Below, piece after piece: positions 22,833 to 35,595 of a stretch of 64,000 nt of DNA. The DNA is taken from the NCBI RefSeq assembly GCF_040412425.1, contig NC_089767.1, positions 42,667,009 through 42,731,008 on the forward strand. Reading direction: 5' to 3'. Position 1 is the stretch's first letter; the number at the start of each line of letters is the position of its first letter. This DNA is from Macrobrachium rosenbergii (taxonomy: Eukaryota; Arthropoda; Malacostraca; Decapoda; Palaemonidae). The notes beneath the pieces are model-generated. The model was not told the DNA's origin, did not search any database, and worked only from the letters and a program-made list of their open reading frames with translations. The position numbers and the translations under genes are program-made.

Positions 22833-23470
22833 TTATCTGGTCATTATTTGATTGAAGGTGCAGAAAACAATATAAATGTTTTAGCCGGAGAGAACGGTTT
22901 CGAAATTTAGCTGTAAATGTGATTAGGACGATGAGTCCCATCAGAAGATAGGGAGAAAAACCTAAAATCGAAAATGGATGAAATAATCTAATATTTAAGT
23001 CAGAGTTTAAGAAGATTATGCAAAAAATTTTATGAAGGATTTAGCCACCTGGAAATGTTTGTGAACAAACTGTGGAACGCTGAGTGGGCTAAGAATTTGG
23101 GACAAATTCTTAGAAAACACTTAGGGGAGAAACGTCGCTCCTTGGGGAAATGAATGCTAAGAAAGGTTATTATGCAAATGCAATTTTGAGTAGGGCATGC
23201 AAATGGAGCAGTACTGTCTTAGGAGAATGCAATCCTTTGTAGATTACAGTAGTATTTTGATACTTTCTGAATGTGGCAAGCAGACAAGCATATCTGAATG
23301 ATACACAAATGAAATAGTTTAGGATTGCAAGGGGAACAATCAAAAGGTTTACAGTAGCTGATGTGAGGATGGGTGTACGTTCGAAATTTAGGGAAATGGC
23401 CCATGCAAAGGGACACCAGAGAATCGTTTATGCTATTTATGACAAATTGGTGAGATACTGACGTGAAAAA
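22833..23470 (+). pseudogene. Possible degraded LINE segment (endonuclease end to RT linker)
   Basis: A plus frame reads LSGHYLIEG at 22833, resembling the SDH motif that closes the APE-type endonuclease of non-LTR elements, followed by RRERFRNLAVNVI in a shifted frame. Further on, KGHQRIVYAIYDK (from about 23404) resembles the TKEGxKxIYRLAK linker before the reverse transcriptase of RTE-like elements. Numerous stops and frameshifts lie between. The spacing of the two motifs and their order are right for one old LINE copy, but each match alone is weak. A translated search against LINE proteins would decide it. Confidence 0.3.
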
Positions 23471-24127
23471 TGAGATGAATCTCTTAAAATAAAACCCTCA
23501 ACTCACTTTCACTAATCATACACTTATATTTACGAAACTACACAAGAAAATGAATTAGAGTAATGAGAATATAGGCCTATTAGTTAAGAAAAAAGAAAAA
23601 AAATATCTCTTTACAAATCTTAACCGCTTTTAAAACAATCTCGGGTTGAGAAATAAGTAAATACTTGTTTCTGTCGAGCCTTGATGATTCGTGCGTCGCC
23701 TCTACCTGATTGAAAGAATAATGAAAAACATTTATAAAAATTTGAAGTCTTTCTGCAACAGATAAAAAAAGACTAAAAGGTTTATATATATATATATGTT
23801 TATAAGAAGCTAAGGATATCCGAAAAGTAACAACTGCCTAAACACAGGGTTTCACATAAATCCGTTTCTTGAACAATACTTTTACTTTTGACATGTAACT
23901 GAGTAATGAAATTTTATCAACAACAGTTGCGGTTAATTAAGAAAATAACAGCAAAAAATCCCTAGCACGGGGTACTTGCAAAACAAGGGAAAACTTATCT
24001 GATTGAAAATAGTCCCAAAGAGAAATTACATACAATGGAAGTATGGCGAAACGAATCACAGCTACAGAGAACAAAAATCACTGCGACCAGAGGCAAAATG
24101 TGAAATTCCCCTCACGCTATCCCCCTT

Positions 24128-24130
<3 letters not shown>
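23471..24130. other. Unassigned AT-rich sequence
   Basis: Nothing recognised apart from a short (AT)n at 23783-23796. Confidence 0.5.
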
Positions 24131-24193
<63 letters not shown>

Positions 24194-24199
24194 GGGGAG

Positions 24200-24238
<39 letters not shown>

Positions 24239-24427
24239 CGGAGGGAGAGAAAAACGGAGAGAGAGAGAGAGAGAGAGAGACAGAGACTGAGGGAGAGAAA
24301 GAGGAAGGGAGAGAAAAACGGAGAGAGAGAGACAGAGACTGAGGGAGAGAAAGAGGAGAGGAGAGAAAGAGGAGAGAGAGAAGGGAGGGAGAGAGAGAAA
24401 GAGGAGAGAGAGGAGAAGTGAGATAGA

Positions 24428-24507
<80 letters not shown>

Positions 24508-24576
24508 ATGAAATACTTTAAGCAGTGAAACTCATCAATCATAGTTTTTTTACCTAGAACATTTGAGTTGATGCAG

Positions 24577-24638
<62 letters not shown>
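24131..24638. repeat. Long purine tract, (GA)n with variants
   Basis: Almost unbroken purine strand at 24131-24502 with GA cores and interruptions such as AAAACGGA, CAGAGACTGAGGGA and GAGGAGAGG. A second GA block lies at 24581-24638. Spurious LSLS and RERE frames arise here. Confidence 0.95.
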
Positions 24639-24639
<1 letters not shown>

Positions 24640-24641
<2 letters not shown>

Positions 24642-25020
24642 AAAAAATTCACGTCGTCAGAGACTAATCACATGACTTCACCCACATGAGTTCATTCCCC
24701 TTGACACGGGACGACGAAAAAACTTGATACATTCCCACGATCTCAATAATACAACATCAGTTGTAGGAGACTTATTGCATGATCAGGTCCCGTTAGCTCA
24801 AAAGATATAGTGTTTCAGGAGGCACCATAAGCTGTGGTGACCTTCTTCCAAATGGTCTTAACTCGATCACATTTCATCTGCTTGACAATATCATTGGAAA
24901 ACCATTAGGTTGTTCGAATGAGATTAGTTTTTTGACGAGATGTCTAACTATCGACTCGTGATGTCGCTGACCTTTAGAAATGTTTTTGATATTTAACAAA
25001 ATGGACTTAAATTTTCGATA
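24640..25020. other. Unassigned sequence
   Basis: Mixed composition, no recognised feature. Confidence 0.5.
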
Positions 25021-25450
25021 ACAAAGATTCTTTAATTATACAAAGAAATCCGGAAGGTTTACAAATAAAAAAGGAACTTAATTTACAAAAAAAAAAAAAA
25101 TTCTTTAATTATACAAAGAAATCGGGAAAATTTACAAATAAAAAATGAACTTAAATTTACAAAAAAATAAATCAAAATTATATACAGAAATCTGTGAACT
25201 TTACAAATGAGACCTTAAATGATTACAGAAATTTTGGTAAAATATTCTCCAAATTTTGCAAAATAACTTAAAATTTTACAAATCCACGTTGAGAAAATTT
25301 TGTAAAATAACCTTTACAATTTTAAATTCAACTCTTGGAAGTACACAATAATTCAGTAATTTCAAAAAAACAAATTAAGAAAATTTTGTAAAATAACCTT
25401 TACAATTTTAAAGTCAGCTCATAAAAGTACACAATAATCCCGTGATTCTA
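25021..25450. repeat. Diverged direct duplications, AT-rich
   Basis: TTCTTTAATTATACAAAGAA starts near 25028 and 25100, followed by TTTACAAATAAAAAA in each. AAAATTTTGTAAAATAACCT occurs near 25293 and 25379 with matching flanks (ACAATTTTAAA...AGTACACAATAAT). Confidence 0.75.
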
Positions 25451-25556
25451 AACATGCACTTTCAAAATAAAAAAATCTCAGCAGTAGCATCAAAGTTACA
25501 TTAAAATTACATTCACAGCATTCAGAGTCACGTGAGATCAAAAGAATATAACTGCT

Positions 25557-25785
25557 ATATTAAATTTAAGCCAAACGCCAAGAACTGGGACCTATGAGGT
25601 CATTCAGCGCTGAAAAGGAAATTGACAGTAAAAGGTTTGAAAGGCGTAACAGGAGGAAAACCTCAAAGCAATTGCACTAGAAGAAAGAATATGAATGGAG
25701 GTACATTAAAAGGAATGAAAGGGGTTGCTCCGAAGAACCTTAAGTAATGCTCACAGTGCACCACATGAGGTGCACAGACGATCAA
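25557..25785 (+). mobile_element. Element C copy 3 (internally deleted)
   Basis: Left block (GGGACCTATGAGGTCATTCA) and right block (CTTAAGTAATGC, CAGTGCACCACATGAGGTGC) are present. About 80 bp of the middle is lost after CAATTGCACTA. Confidence 0.85.
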
Positions 25786-26300
25786 AAGAATAAGTAAGGT
25801 AGATTCCCATGTTACACGTAGTACCTCATAACTGCTAATTATTATAGGTGACAAAAAAAGAATTATGAAGCGTTTGCCTAAATTCTCGTAGTGTTTAAGA
25901 TATTTTGAAAGACCTTCAGTTTTACAGCCCTCTAACCCTGACCATCCATGCCTTGACCTCCGCGGTAGGTAAATATGGCATGTTTCCATGTCATCAATCT
26001 TATGATTCCCACAATAAATCTATAACAAATTATGGAGATGTTGAAGCATAAAAACTCATTTCCTCTTGCAAAAAAAAAACGTATTGGATAAGCAGTATTT
26101 ATTAAATATGGCAAGCAGGTCATAATTCCGTCTTAGAATTCCAAAGACGTTAAAATGAAAATTAGCATATCAAAAGTATAAAGCTTTGTAACACCAACCT
26201 GGCTATATCAACCCGTGACTATTTATTTCTCTGAAACTATTAGGCTTCGGCATTCTCTCCCTGCCATTCGTTTTCCCCAAACATTCTCTTTTAAATTATC
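25786..26300. other. Unassigned sequence
   Basis: No recognised feature. A minus frame of 108 codons overlaps element C copy 3 and is not credible. Confidence 0.5.
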
Positions 26301-26395
26301 ACCTTCTTTGGAAGCTTGAATTTCAAGTCAATGGCCCCTGCGGTGGGCTTGTTCCATACGAATAAGTTTCGTCTTCTGAATAAAAACAATTATAA
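26301..26395 (+). mobile_element. LINE F / SINE G 3' tail, solo fragment
   Basis: Plus-strand copy of the shared tail: CTTTGGAAGCTTGAATTTCA, CAATGGCCCCTGCGGTGGGC, TTGTTCCATACGAATAAG and a TCTTCTGAATAA end. No tRNA-like head or reverse transcriptase frame is visible upstream. Confidence 0.75.
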
Positions 26396-26478
26396 TTGGC
26401 CTCAGCCAGGTAATGGCATTACGTTACCTGTACTAAAGTCTTACGTATATACACATACAAACATATATACATATAAAC

Positions 26479-26515
<37 letters not shown>
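26479..26515. repeat. (GATA)n microsatellite
   Basis: About nine GATA units. Confidence 0.95.
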
Positions 26516-26516
<1 letters not shown>

Positions 26517-26724
26517 GTGTGTGTACTGACAAGTCCCTCCCTAAGAAAAACCAATAGACACGCCAACAGGTAACAGGTGACAGGTGTTGGAGCCTTCATT
26601 CATTTCGTCTCTGTTGGTTGGCCAAACTCTGGAGGTCCACATCAGGCCTCCCATTCGCTTCAACACTGTACCACGCTTACCTTACCTCATGGCAAGGGGC
26701 GGTGCTGACATAAGCCACCTTAAA

Positions 26725-27430
26725 CTAAACCAGTCAACCGAGACATTAAATCAGCTGTCAAGGGGATGAGTGTGGATGATTAACTTAATAGCCTGTCAAC
26801 CAAACAACATTAATTCAGTTGTCAAGGGGATGAATGTGGATGATTAACTTAATAGCCTGTCAACCAAACAACATTAATTCAGTTGTCAAGGGGATGAATG
26901 TGGATGATTAACTTAACCTGTCAACCAAACAACATTAATTCAATTGTCAAGGGGATGAATGTGGATGATTAACAACCTGAACCAAACAACATTAATTCAG
27001 TTGTCAAGGGGATGAATGTGGATGGTTAACTTAACCTGTCAACAAACAACATTAATTCAGTTGTCAAGGGGATGAATGTGGATGGTTAACTTAACCTGTC
27101 AACCAAACAACATTAATTCAGTTGTCAAGGGGATGAATGTAGATGATTAACTTAACCTGTCAACCAAACAACATTAATTCAGCTGTCAAGGGGATGAATG
27201 TGGATGATTAACTTAACCTGTCAACCAAACAACATTAATTCAGTTGTCAAGGGGATGAATGTGGATGATTAAGACAACCAAACAACATTAATTCAGTTGT
27301 CAAGGGGATGAAGGTGGATGATTAACCTTCCTGTTAACCATTTTTTCAGTTGTCAAGGGATGAATGTGGATGAACAACCTGGCAAACAACATTAATTCAG
27401 TTGTCAAGGAGATCAATGTGGATGATTAAT
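26725..27430. repeat. Minisatellite, about 62 bp unit, about 11 copies
   Basis: Units contain CAACATTAATTCAGTTGTCA, AGGGGATGAATGTGGATGAT and TAACTTAACCTGTCAACCAA. Several units lack 4-10 bp in the TTAACTTAACCTG part. Very regular compared with other arrays here. Confidence 0.95.
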
Positions 27431-27544
27431 CTTTGTCCCTTACTGACCCTTCCCTCTGTAATTCCATTCAATACACAAACAAATAAACATAAACAAATAA
27501 TACTATTTTACATGAGGTGTAAACACTGGAGAAAAGGTGTTCCC

Positions 27545-27658
27545 TCGAAGTTTCAGCATGAGACAAAAATTCATTGCAAGACATTTCCTCCAAGAATCAA
27601 TAAACAAAGATAAATGAGCATAAACAACGAAACAATAATTGTAATGTCACTGTGAAAC

Positions 27659-27716
<58 letters not shown>

Positions 27717-27826
27717 ACAAATTCATTCCAACAGAAATAAATGATATAAATTTCTCCCAAGAACCAATAAACAAAGAGATAAATGAGCATAAACAACGAA
27801 ATATTAATTGCAATGTCATCATCAAA

Positions 27827-27891
<65 letters not shown>

Positions 27892-27994
27892 ACAAATTCA
27901 TTCCAACAGAAATAAATGATGTAAGACATTTCCCCCAAAGAATCAATAAACAAAGAGATAAATGAGCATAAACAATAAATGCAATGTCACTGTG

Positions 27995-28055
<61 letters not shown>

Positions 28056-28171
28056 ACACAAATTCATTCCAACAGAAATAAATGATGTAAGACATTTCCT
28101 CCAAGAATCAATAAACAAAGAGATAAATGAGCATAAACAACGAAACAATAATTGCAATGTCATTGTGAAAC

Positions 28172-28210
<39 letters not shown>
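27545..28210. repeat. (GA)n plus about 115 bp spacer, amplified four times
   Basis: GA blocks at 27661-27715, 27831-27888, 27999-28054 and 28174-28210 are each preceded by a spacer with CATTCCAACAGAAATAAATG, TTTCCTCCAAGAATCAATAA, ATGAGCATAAACAA and CAATGTCA...GTGAAACAGA. Confidence 0.95.
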
Positions 28211-28213
<3 letters not shown>

Positions 28214-28580
28214 GCAATGCGCACAGAAGTGTTTACAACACGATAACCCCGCCCTCACCCACACGTCGTACCCCGCCCTTACCCGCAAAGCACCCCGCCC
28301 ACGAGACACTGTTCCCTTGCATCCTTCCTCCTCCTCCACCTCCACCTCCTCCTCCTCCTCCTATACCTCCTCCGCCCAGCTTGGCTCAGCACGGGAACGA
28401 TAACGTCCCGCAGACAAAGGAGGAATACAGCAGGTGTTGTCAACAGGACTCCCGTCCCTGTAAAAGACAATCCTTCTCTAGGATACCTACACAGACTCCT
28501 TTGCCGAAACTGAACGATGTTATGCCAAGAAGAACGAACATAAAAGAGAAATGAACGAAGTTATCGCCTCCGTTTTCTTT
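28211..28580. other. GC-richer sequence with a (TCC)n tract
   Basis: CCCGCCC-type blocks, then (CTC/TCC)n at 28322-28372. Frames here are proline- or arginine-rich translations of that tract, with no recognisable protein. Confidence 0.5.
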
Positions 28581-28639
28581 GGGCGAAAATAAACAACCCG
28601 GTTCCTACGGTACAGGGCCCATACGAAAAGCGAACGGCG

Positions 28640-29555
28640 AGATGGGAATCGGAGGGAATCGAGAGGAATTACGAGAGGGGAGGGACAATACAGTAAAATG
28701 GGAATCCGAAGGAATCAAGAGGAATTGTGAGAGGGAAGAACCAATAAAGCAAGATGGGAATCTGAAGGAATAAAGAGGGATGGGAATCGGTAGGAATCAA
28801 GAAGAATTGTTAGAGGAAAAGGACAATAGTAAGACGGGAATTGGAAGGAATAAAGAGGACTGGGAATCGGAGGAATCAAGAGGAATTGTGAGAGGAAAGG
28901 ACCAATACAGCAAGATGGGAATTGGAAGGAATAAAGAGGAATGGGAATCGGAAGGAATCAAGAAGAATTGTGAAAGGGAAGGGACAATATAGCAAGATGG
29001 GAATCGGAAGGAATCAAGAGGAAATATAGCGAAATGGGAATCGGAAGGAATCTATAGGAATTGTGAGAGGAAAGGGATAACAGAGTAAGGTGGGAATCGG
29101 AAGGAATCAAGAGGAATTGTGAAAGGCAAGGATCAATATAGCAAGATGGGAATCGGAAGGAATCAAGAGGAATTGTGAAAGGCAAGGATCAATATAGCAA
29201 GATGGGAATCGGAAGGAATCAAGAGGAAATATAGCAAGACGGGAAGGAATCTATAGGAATTGTGAGAGGAAAGGGATAACAGAGTAAGGTCAAATCGGAA
29301 GGAATCAAGAGGAAATCAATATAGCAAGATGGGAATCGGAAGGAATCAAGAGGAATTGTGAATCAAAGGAATCAAGAGGAATTGTGAGGGAAGGATCAAT
29401 ATAGCAAGATGGGAATCGGAAGGAATCAAGAGGAATTGTGAGAGGGAAGGATCAATATAGCAAGATGGGAATCGGAAGGAATCAAGAGGAAATATAGCAA
29501 GACGGGAATCGGGAGGAATCAAGAGGAATTGTGAAAGGGGAGGGGCCAATATAGG
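28640..29555. repeat. Minisatellite, about 57 bp unit, about 16 copies
   Basis: Units contain GATGGGAATCGGAAGGAATC, AAGAGGAATTGTGAGAGG and AAAGGACCAATATAGCAA. Strongly purine on the plus strand. Some units are shortened to the GGAATCAAGAGGAA half, giving a higher-order pattern. Confidence 0.95.
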
Positions 29556-29980
29556 TCGAGTTAATGACAGAGGAATGGAGCATGTATGAAGCTACTGACA
29601 GGTCGAATAAATCCGACGCGCTTTGATCCCTTCTATGAATAAAATATGATGTCAGGCTCCGTTCTCCCCTAACCATTCTCCAACTACAGGACCGTTCCCT
29701 ATCAACCAACGTGTGTCCCTCAGAAGTAAACGAAGGAGGGAGACAACGGTATACCGTTATGACAGCAGGTCAGAACGTTCGTGAAACGCGTTTACGGGAA
29801 TTAACGCAAGCGTACGTTAATTCCACATCACTTAGAGATCAATAAATCAATCTCTCTTTCTTGAACCGGAGCTAAACTCAGTCACAGCAACTTGAAACTT
29901 TAGGTCAGTTCAGGTGTAGTTTGCAATATTTGTTTTATGATGTCACAAAGGGTTTTCTATGAATGTCGAGACATGCAATA
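29556..29980. other. Unassigned sequence
   Basis: No recognised gene or repeat. Confidence 0.5.
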
Positions 29981-29984
29981 TGGT

Positions 29985-30436
29985 ATAAGGTATGTCTTCT
30001 ATGCAATTTATATACTTTCAAGCATAAATAACATATATCTTCGATGCATTTTATATACTTTCAAGCATAAATATGTCTTCCATGCATTTTATATACTTTC
30101 AAGCCTCAATAGTCTTGTCGATTGCACAGTGGATAATTTTGAAAGAAATCCCACGCCTCTCATGGGTAACTAAAGTAAATGAAGAAATGGAGCACTTTAG
30201 AGAACACGACGAAATGATAAATGATAAATCGCAAATTTATTATAAATAAAGACAATAATAAATACTGACAGGTTTTATATACTTTCAAGCCTCAATAATC
30301 TTGACGACTGCACAGTGGATAATTTTGAAAGAAATCTCACGCCTCTCGGATGTGACGAAAGTAAGTGAAAGAATGGAGAAATTACGAATGATAAATCGCA
30401 AATTTATTATAAGTAAAGACAATAATAGATACTCAC
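29985..30436. repeat. Tandem duplications, about 45 bp x3 then about 170 bp x2
   Basis: TTTATATACTTTCAAGC occurs near 30007, 30050, 30090 and 30275. The two larger copies share GACTGCACAGTGGATAATTT (first copy with a T/A variant), TTGAAAGAAATC, CACGCCTCTC and TAAATCGCAAATTTATTATA. Confidence 0.9.
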
Positions 30437-30553
30437 GGATAAACACGTCCGTCCAGACAAAATAACTCCGTCACAAGACGAACTGGCAACCTTGTGCGTG
30501 CGTGCATATGTACACGCGGCGGTTTGGTCTTCCACCCCCATCTCTGAGCGCAC

Positions 30554-30557
<4 letters not shown>

Positions 30558-30595
<38 letters not shown>

Positions 30596-30622
30596 GTGAG
30601 CGAGAGAGAGAGAGAGAGAAAG
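30558..30622. repeat. (GA)n array with interruptions
   Basis: About 30 GA units broken by AAAG, TGTG and CGAG. Confidence 0.9.
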
Positions 30623-30642
30623 AGCAGCTCGCTGGCACTGGA

Positions 30643-30705
30643 TATATACACAGGCCGAGCTTCCAGCACGCTCATTGCCCTGACGTGGACGCTTACAGCT
30701 AGTTG
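30643..30705 (+). promoter_or_regulatory. Candidate core promoter (weak)
   Basis: TATATA at 30643-30648, an initiator-like CTCATTG with its A at 30673 (30 bp downstream), and AGTTG at 30701-30705 near the position of a downstream promoter element. The region 30430-30740 is less AT-rich than its surroundings. No supported exon lies downstream, so chance is likely. Confidence 0.15.
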
Positions 30706-30739
30706 TCGCTGATATAACCTAGCTTCTCTAGTAGTGCTG

Positions 30740-31800
30740 CTCGTAGTAGACTGTACACACATAAAAAAAAAATTTTACTTCTGTGCGTGTTTTTTATCAT
30801 TTACAAATTCTTTTTTTAGTGAAGTGAATGATCTCTCTCACGAATGGATGGATGGTGCTTTTTTTTTTTTTCCAAATTGTCTTGTGAATTCTAGCCAGCC
30901 AACCCCTCACCCCCACCCCCTTCCTCCTCCTCCTCCTCCCCTCGCTGATTTGAAACTTCTCGTTTCCTCGCTTGAGTTCTGGCGAGAGTTTTGTGGTTGA
31001 TCCAAGCTGCTACGTTTTCCCTTAACCGAGAACTAGAAAGAGTTGTTTTTCCCCCCCAATTCCATGTGGCCACAGCAGAAGTCTGACCTCTTCCTCCCTA
31101 TCTTAGTATCTTAGTGCTTCGTTACTTAGAGGTTTCGTAACTTTTTTTGCGTTCTTTTCAGCTGACGTCCCTTTCTCCCTTTTTTTTGTTGATTTTTAGT
31201 TTTATTCTTTGTTCATTTTCCCCCCCTGCCCGCTTTCAGTCCGATCTCACTCTCTCCGTGTCAAAAGGAAGAAATAAAAACAATAAAAAAAAAAGTTTTC
31301 TTCATAAGAATCAACTAACCCCTTTCATTCAGATTTCTCGATTCGATAATTCCCCATAAGAAATGATCCACGGCCTGTAAAAAAAATTCCTCCTGGTCCC
31401 TCCTCTTCCCCCCCGCCAAAACACCCCCTTTTTGGTCGAAACCAACCAACCAATCAACCCCCCCAAAACACCCCTTTTTCGGAGGGAAGCGAAAATAAAC
31501 GAGAAATATAAAATATAAAAAAAAAGAATTGAAAATCTACTCGTATCTTTCGGAGGAGTAAAGGAGGCTTTGGATAAAGGGCCACACGGCCTTTAAGAGG
31601 TGAAACTTTAACAAAATATAAAAACAAAACTTTGTTCGAATTGTCCGTCGAACAACTGTCGCCGCAATAACTGAGAATACACTGAAACTCTTTCTGCGAT
31701 GACAAAGTATTTAGACGAAGGTAAGATTCTTTGTGCCAGTGTTTTTATAGATGCATGAATTTTCACCATTTTCCATTTTCTTTTATTTTTCATTTTTTAT
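30740..31800. other. Unassigned sequence with pyrimidine-rich tracts
   Basis: C- and T-runs at 30860-30945, 31045-31055, 31170-31230 and 31395-31480. Short frames (for example 30734-31000) are proline/phenylalanine rich and not recognisable. Confidence 0.5.
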
Positions 31801-31804
31801 ATCA

Positions 31805-31808
<4 letters not shown>

Positions 31809-31871
<63 letters not shown>
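31809..31871. repeat. (AT)n array
   Basis: About 31 AT units. Confidence 0.95.
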
Positions 31872-31873
<2 letters not shown>

Positions 31874-32833
31874 CTATATATATATGTCACTTTTAAAGGA
31901 ATCATTTCCCAGTTCCCACTTCTAAAGTGTGTGATGTGCAACTGAAGCCACGACCGAAAAGTGAAGTGGACGCGATCGAACGCAGCCACAGCAAAGGCAC
32001 GCAACTTTTAACTTTTACGTAAACTATGAAAAAATAAGTTTGTTTTGACCTATTCTGTTGCAATCTCTGTCTTCAAAACTTCTCCAGAATAAAAAATGAT
32101 TAATCTTTCATTCGAACGCATTGCCTAAGTCCCGTTCTCTCCCCGAAAACAAGTACCCACATTGGATGTTTGGCTCGTTGAAATCATTTAGCAATGAACG
32201 GTTCCTCGTGTGAGGTACTTGAAAATCCTGTTGTAAAAGATGTAATAGCAACGAGGACGCACATTATTTTTTATGCAATATATGCAAATCGTTCTCTCCT
32301 TTATAAAAGCAGACTAAAGAAAGGTAACAAAAAAATGGTTTAACATCACTTTGAAAAAATGATTTAATCTGCATTTTCAATCGAGGTAAAAGTGATAATT
32401 CCTCATGCATGATATTTAGAAAGCATAAATATTTAACATACTAAAATTATACTCAATACTCACTCGAACAAGTTCAGATCTTTCTCCAGACACCAGTTGT
32501 TTCCGTTAGTCAAAATATAAGAAGATCGTAGACCCTGAGTTTTCGTCTTTACGTCAAGACCTGATCACAGTAATAGCGAGGAGAAAAAGTACGACACTGT
32601 AACATTAAAAAAAGTACAATACCGTAACGTTACATTCGTCTGGTGAAAAAAATATCAGGAGATCGGAGCCACCAAATTGAAAAGAATTCCTCGGTGGCGA
32701 AAAAGTTCTCATTTAGCAAACACCCAGCATTTACTTATTCACGAATTTTAATCATTAACAAGATAATGACGCAAAGCGTGTTCAGTTCTCTTGACCAGAG
32801 TGCATTTTAACTTTTCACATCGAACTTTCTCAG
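31872..32833. other. Unassigned sequence
   Basis: About 960 bp of apparently unique DNA with no simple arrays, one of the least repetitive parts of the window. No gene recognised up to the candidate exon at 32834. Confidence 0.5.
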
Positions 32834-32979
32834 TGCTGTTCGTATCTGCCCTGGCGGAGCGTCGACAAAAGCACGTGGTGGTAATTGTTCTGGGGACAAA
32901 AATCTCGCCTACTATATCGGATGAATTTTTAAAATACTATAATGGCCGTCTGCGCCGGCAACTTGACATGCTTACGTAG
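32834..32979 (+). CDS. Candidate terminal coding exon, product unknown
   Basis: A pyrimidine-rich stretch ending TTTCTCAG at 32833 would serve as a 3' splice site. The frame from 32834 (first two bases completing a split codon) reads LFVSALAERRQKHVVVIVLG, continues about 27 residues to QLDMLT, and stops at TAG 32977-32979. Base use is more GC-balanced than the flanks. The ALxERRxxxVVVIVLG run faintly resembles the fourth strand and helix region of TIR domains in arthropod Toll receptors, but the end of a TIR domain is not seen and I recognise no conserved box. It could equally be chance. No partner exon was identified. Confidence 0.15.
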
Positions 32980-33536
<557 letters not shown>

Positions 33537-33767
33537 CTTCAACCTTTTTATATAATATATGAATCTTCAACCTTTTCAACTAATTTTCTAACATCTTTGG
33601 AAATTAGCTTTGATGCTAGATTGGAAATCTAACAAAAATCGCCACTGCGATTTTGATTCTTCCAACAAATAAAACCACACTTGGAGACAATTCATATCCT
33701 ACAATCTGTAACACCTATCAACAATACTACTCAAGAAAAACAATAAACAATGAAGATTACCTACAAG

Positions 33768-33770
33768 AGC

Positions 33771-33817
<47 letters not shown>
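33768..33817. repeat. (AAT)n array
   Basis: About 16 AAT units. No LINE F tail is visible next to this one. Sequence 33818-34200 is unassigned. Confidence 0.95.
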
Positions 33818-33819
<2 letters not shown>

Positions 33820-34204
33820 GCATTGTCGGTTCTTCGCCACTGACCATTACAAATTTCTACGTCTAGAAGACGTATCATTTCCCGAACAAAGAGCAACCGT
33901 CATTCTAAGTCATTATTATCTCGATCACCGAACCAATACCGATCTTGTGATGTATCTTTCAAAAGACAATACTTAATACCAACAATATTATTATAGACAA
34001 TGCTTAAAACCCATCATAATTCCGATAGCTACCCAGGGTGTTAGGTAACTATGGGGTGAAAATGATTTTGGAAGTGTCTTGATAATTACAGCTCTTGTGT
34101 TTACAGAATTTTCTTTTGACAAAACACCGTGGACATACACAGAGTTATATACACAACATCAAGACCTTTCATACACACATATACAAGCGTAACTACAACA
34201 TTGT

Positions 34205-34815
34205 TTTGAATGCCATTTCTCACAGAGTAATGAATTTGTTATGAGAACAATTTCACATTTTCACTTCAAAATTCAATGAATTATCCATACAAGCGTTACC
34301 ACAATCTCATTCTCTCAATGTAATATATCTTGTTTAAGAGAAAAATTCGCATTTTCACTTCAAAGCACAAAGGATTATCCGTTTACAAGCATACAAACAT
34401 TACCACATCCTCATTCTCTCGATGTTATAAATTTTGTTTAGGAAAAAAATTTCCAATTTACACCTCAAAGATCAATGAACGAAACAATAGGCTTAAAAGT
34501 TTAAAAGTTTAATAAGTGAATTACGTTTAGGAGAACAATTTCACGTCTACACCTCAAAGTTCAATGAACGAAAATATTCGTTTAATGCCTAAAAGTCTAA
34601 TGAGTAAATTAGCAGAACAATTTCACATCTACACCTGAAAGTTCAATGAACGAAAACATAAAAAGTTCAATAAGTGAATTAAGTTCAGATCATTTTCACA
34701 TTCACACCTAAAAGTTCAACGAACGGAAACATGAAAGTTTGGAAGGAAAATTCAGTTTAGGATTAGGGGAACAATTTCACATCCACACCTCAAAGTTCAA
34801 TAGTTGAAAGCCAAA
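34205..34815. repeat. Diverged minisatellite, about 80 bp unit, about 7 copies
   Basis: Units contain GAACAATTTCACAT, ACACCTCAAAGTTCAATGAA and AAAAGTTTAATAAGTGAATT. Older and more diverged than most arrays in the window. Confidence 0.85.
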
Positions 34816-35101
34816 AATTTTAACAAGAACAAAATGATAGATTCGGCATTCCCTCAATCCCGGACAATCGCACACTGCGGTCTAATTACCACAATAAGCT
34901 ACGTAACAGACAGAATGTTAATGAATGGCCTGTCTCTACATCGTTTCATGAAGCAACTCCTGAATAAGCAGAGGTATTCATCCGATGCTGTTATTCAGTG
35001 GGATGAAGGTTATACATTTTATATTTATACTTGAGAAATCGTGTATAATAATCACTACGATCCATCAGTTTTAACGATACTGAGAAATATACCACATGAA
35101 A

Positions 35102-35121
35102 TTCTCTCTCTCTCTCTCTCT

Positions 35122-35161
<40 letters not shown>

Positions 35162-35220
35162 AATTTGGTGAAAACAGGATAGTTAACCAATGTAGAAAAA
35201 AATGTAAATTGACAAAAGGA

Positions 35221-35279
<59 letters not shown>

Positions 35280-35366
35280 TGATTCAGTAAGTTTAACACG
35301 GTTGATAAATTTGGTGCAAACAGGATAGTCAACCCATGTAGAAAAAAATTTGAATTGACGAAAGGA

Positions 35367-35430
<64 letters not shown>

Positions 35431-35520
35431 CATGACTCAGTAAGTTTAAGGCGTTTGATAAATTTGGTGCAAACAGGACACTCAATCCCTGCAGAAAAAA
35501 AATGTGAATTGACAAAAGGA

Positions 35521-35594
<74 letters not shown>
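35102..35594. repeat. (CT)n plus about 70-90 bp spacer, amplified three to four times
   Basis: CT blocks at 35104-35158, 35222-35275, 35369-35428 and 35526-35592 alternate with a spacer having GATAAATTTGGTGCAAACAG, GATAGTCAACCCATGTAGAA and AATTGACAAAAGGACAT. In reverse complement this is the same GA-spacer architecture as other loci. Confidence 0.95.

Positions 35595-35595
<1 letters not shown>

Noticed and set aside
24126..24542. Long LSLSLS / RERERE open frames here and at many GA/CT arrays
   Set aside because: They are translations of dinucleotide repeats, open in several frames on both strands.
26725..27430. CRISPR-like array (regular repeats with spacers)
   Set aside because: The whole unit is conserved, there are no variable spacers, and the surroundings are eukaryotic.
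28211..28554. Proline-rich frame as a gene fragment
   Set aside because: It is created by the (TCC)n tract and the neighbouring GA-spacer array.
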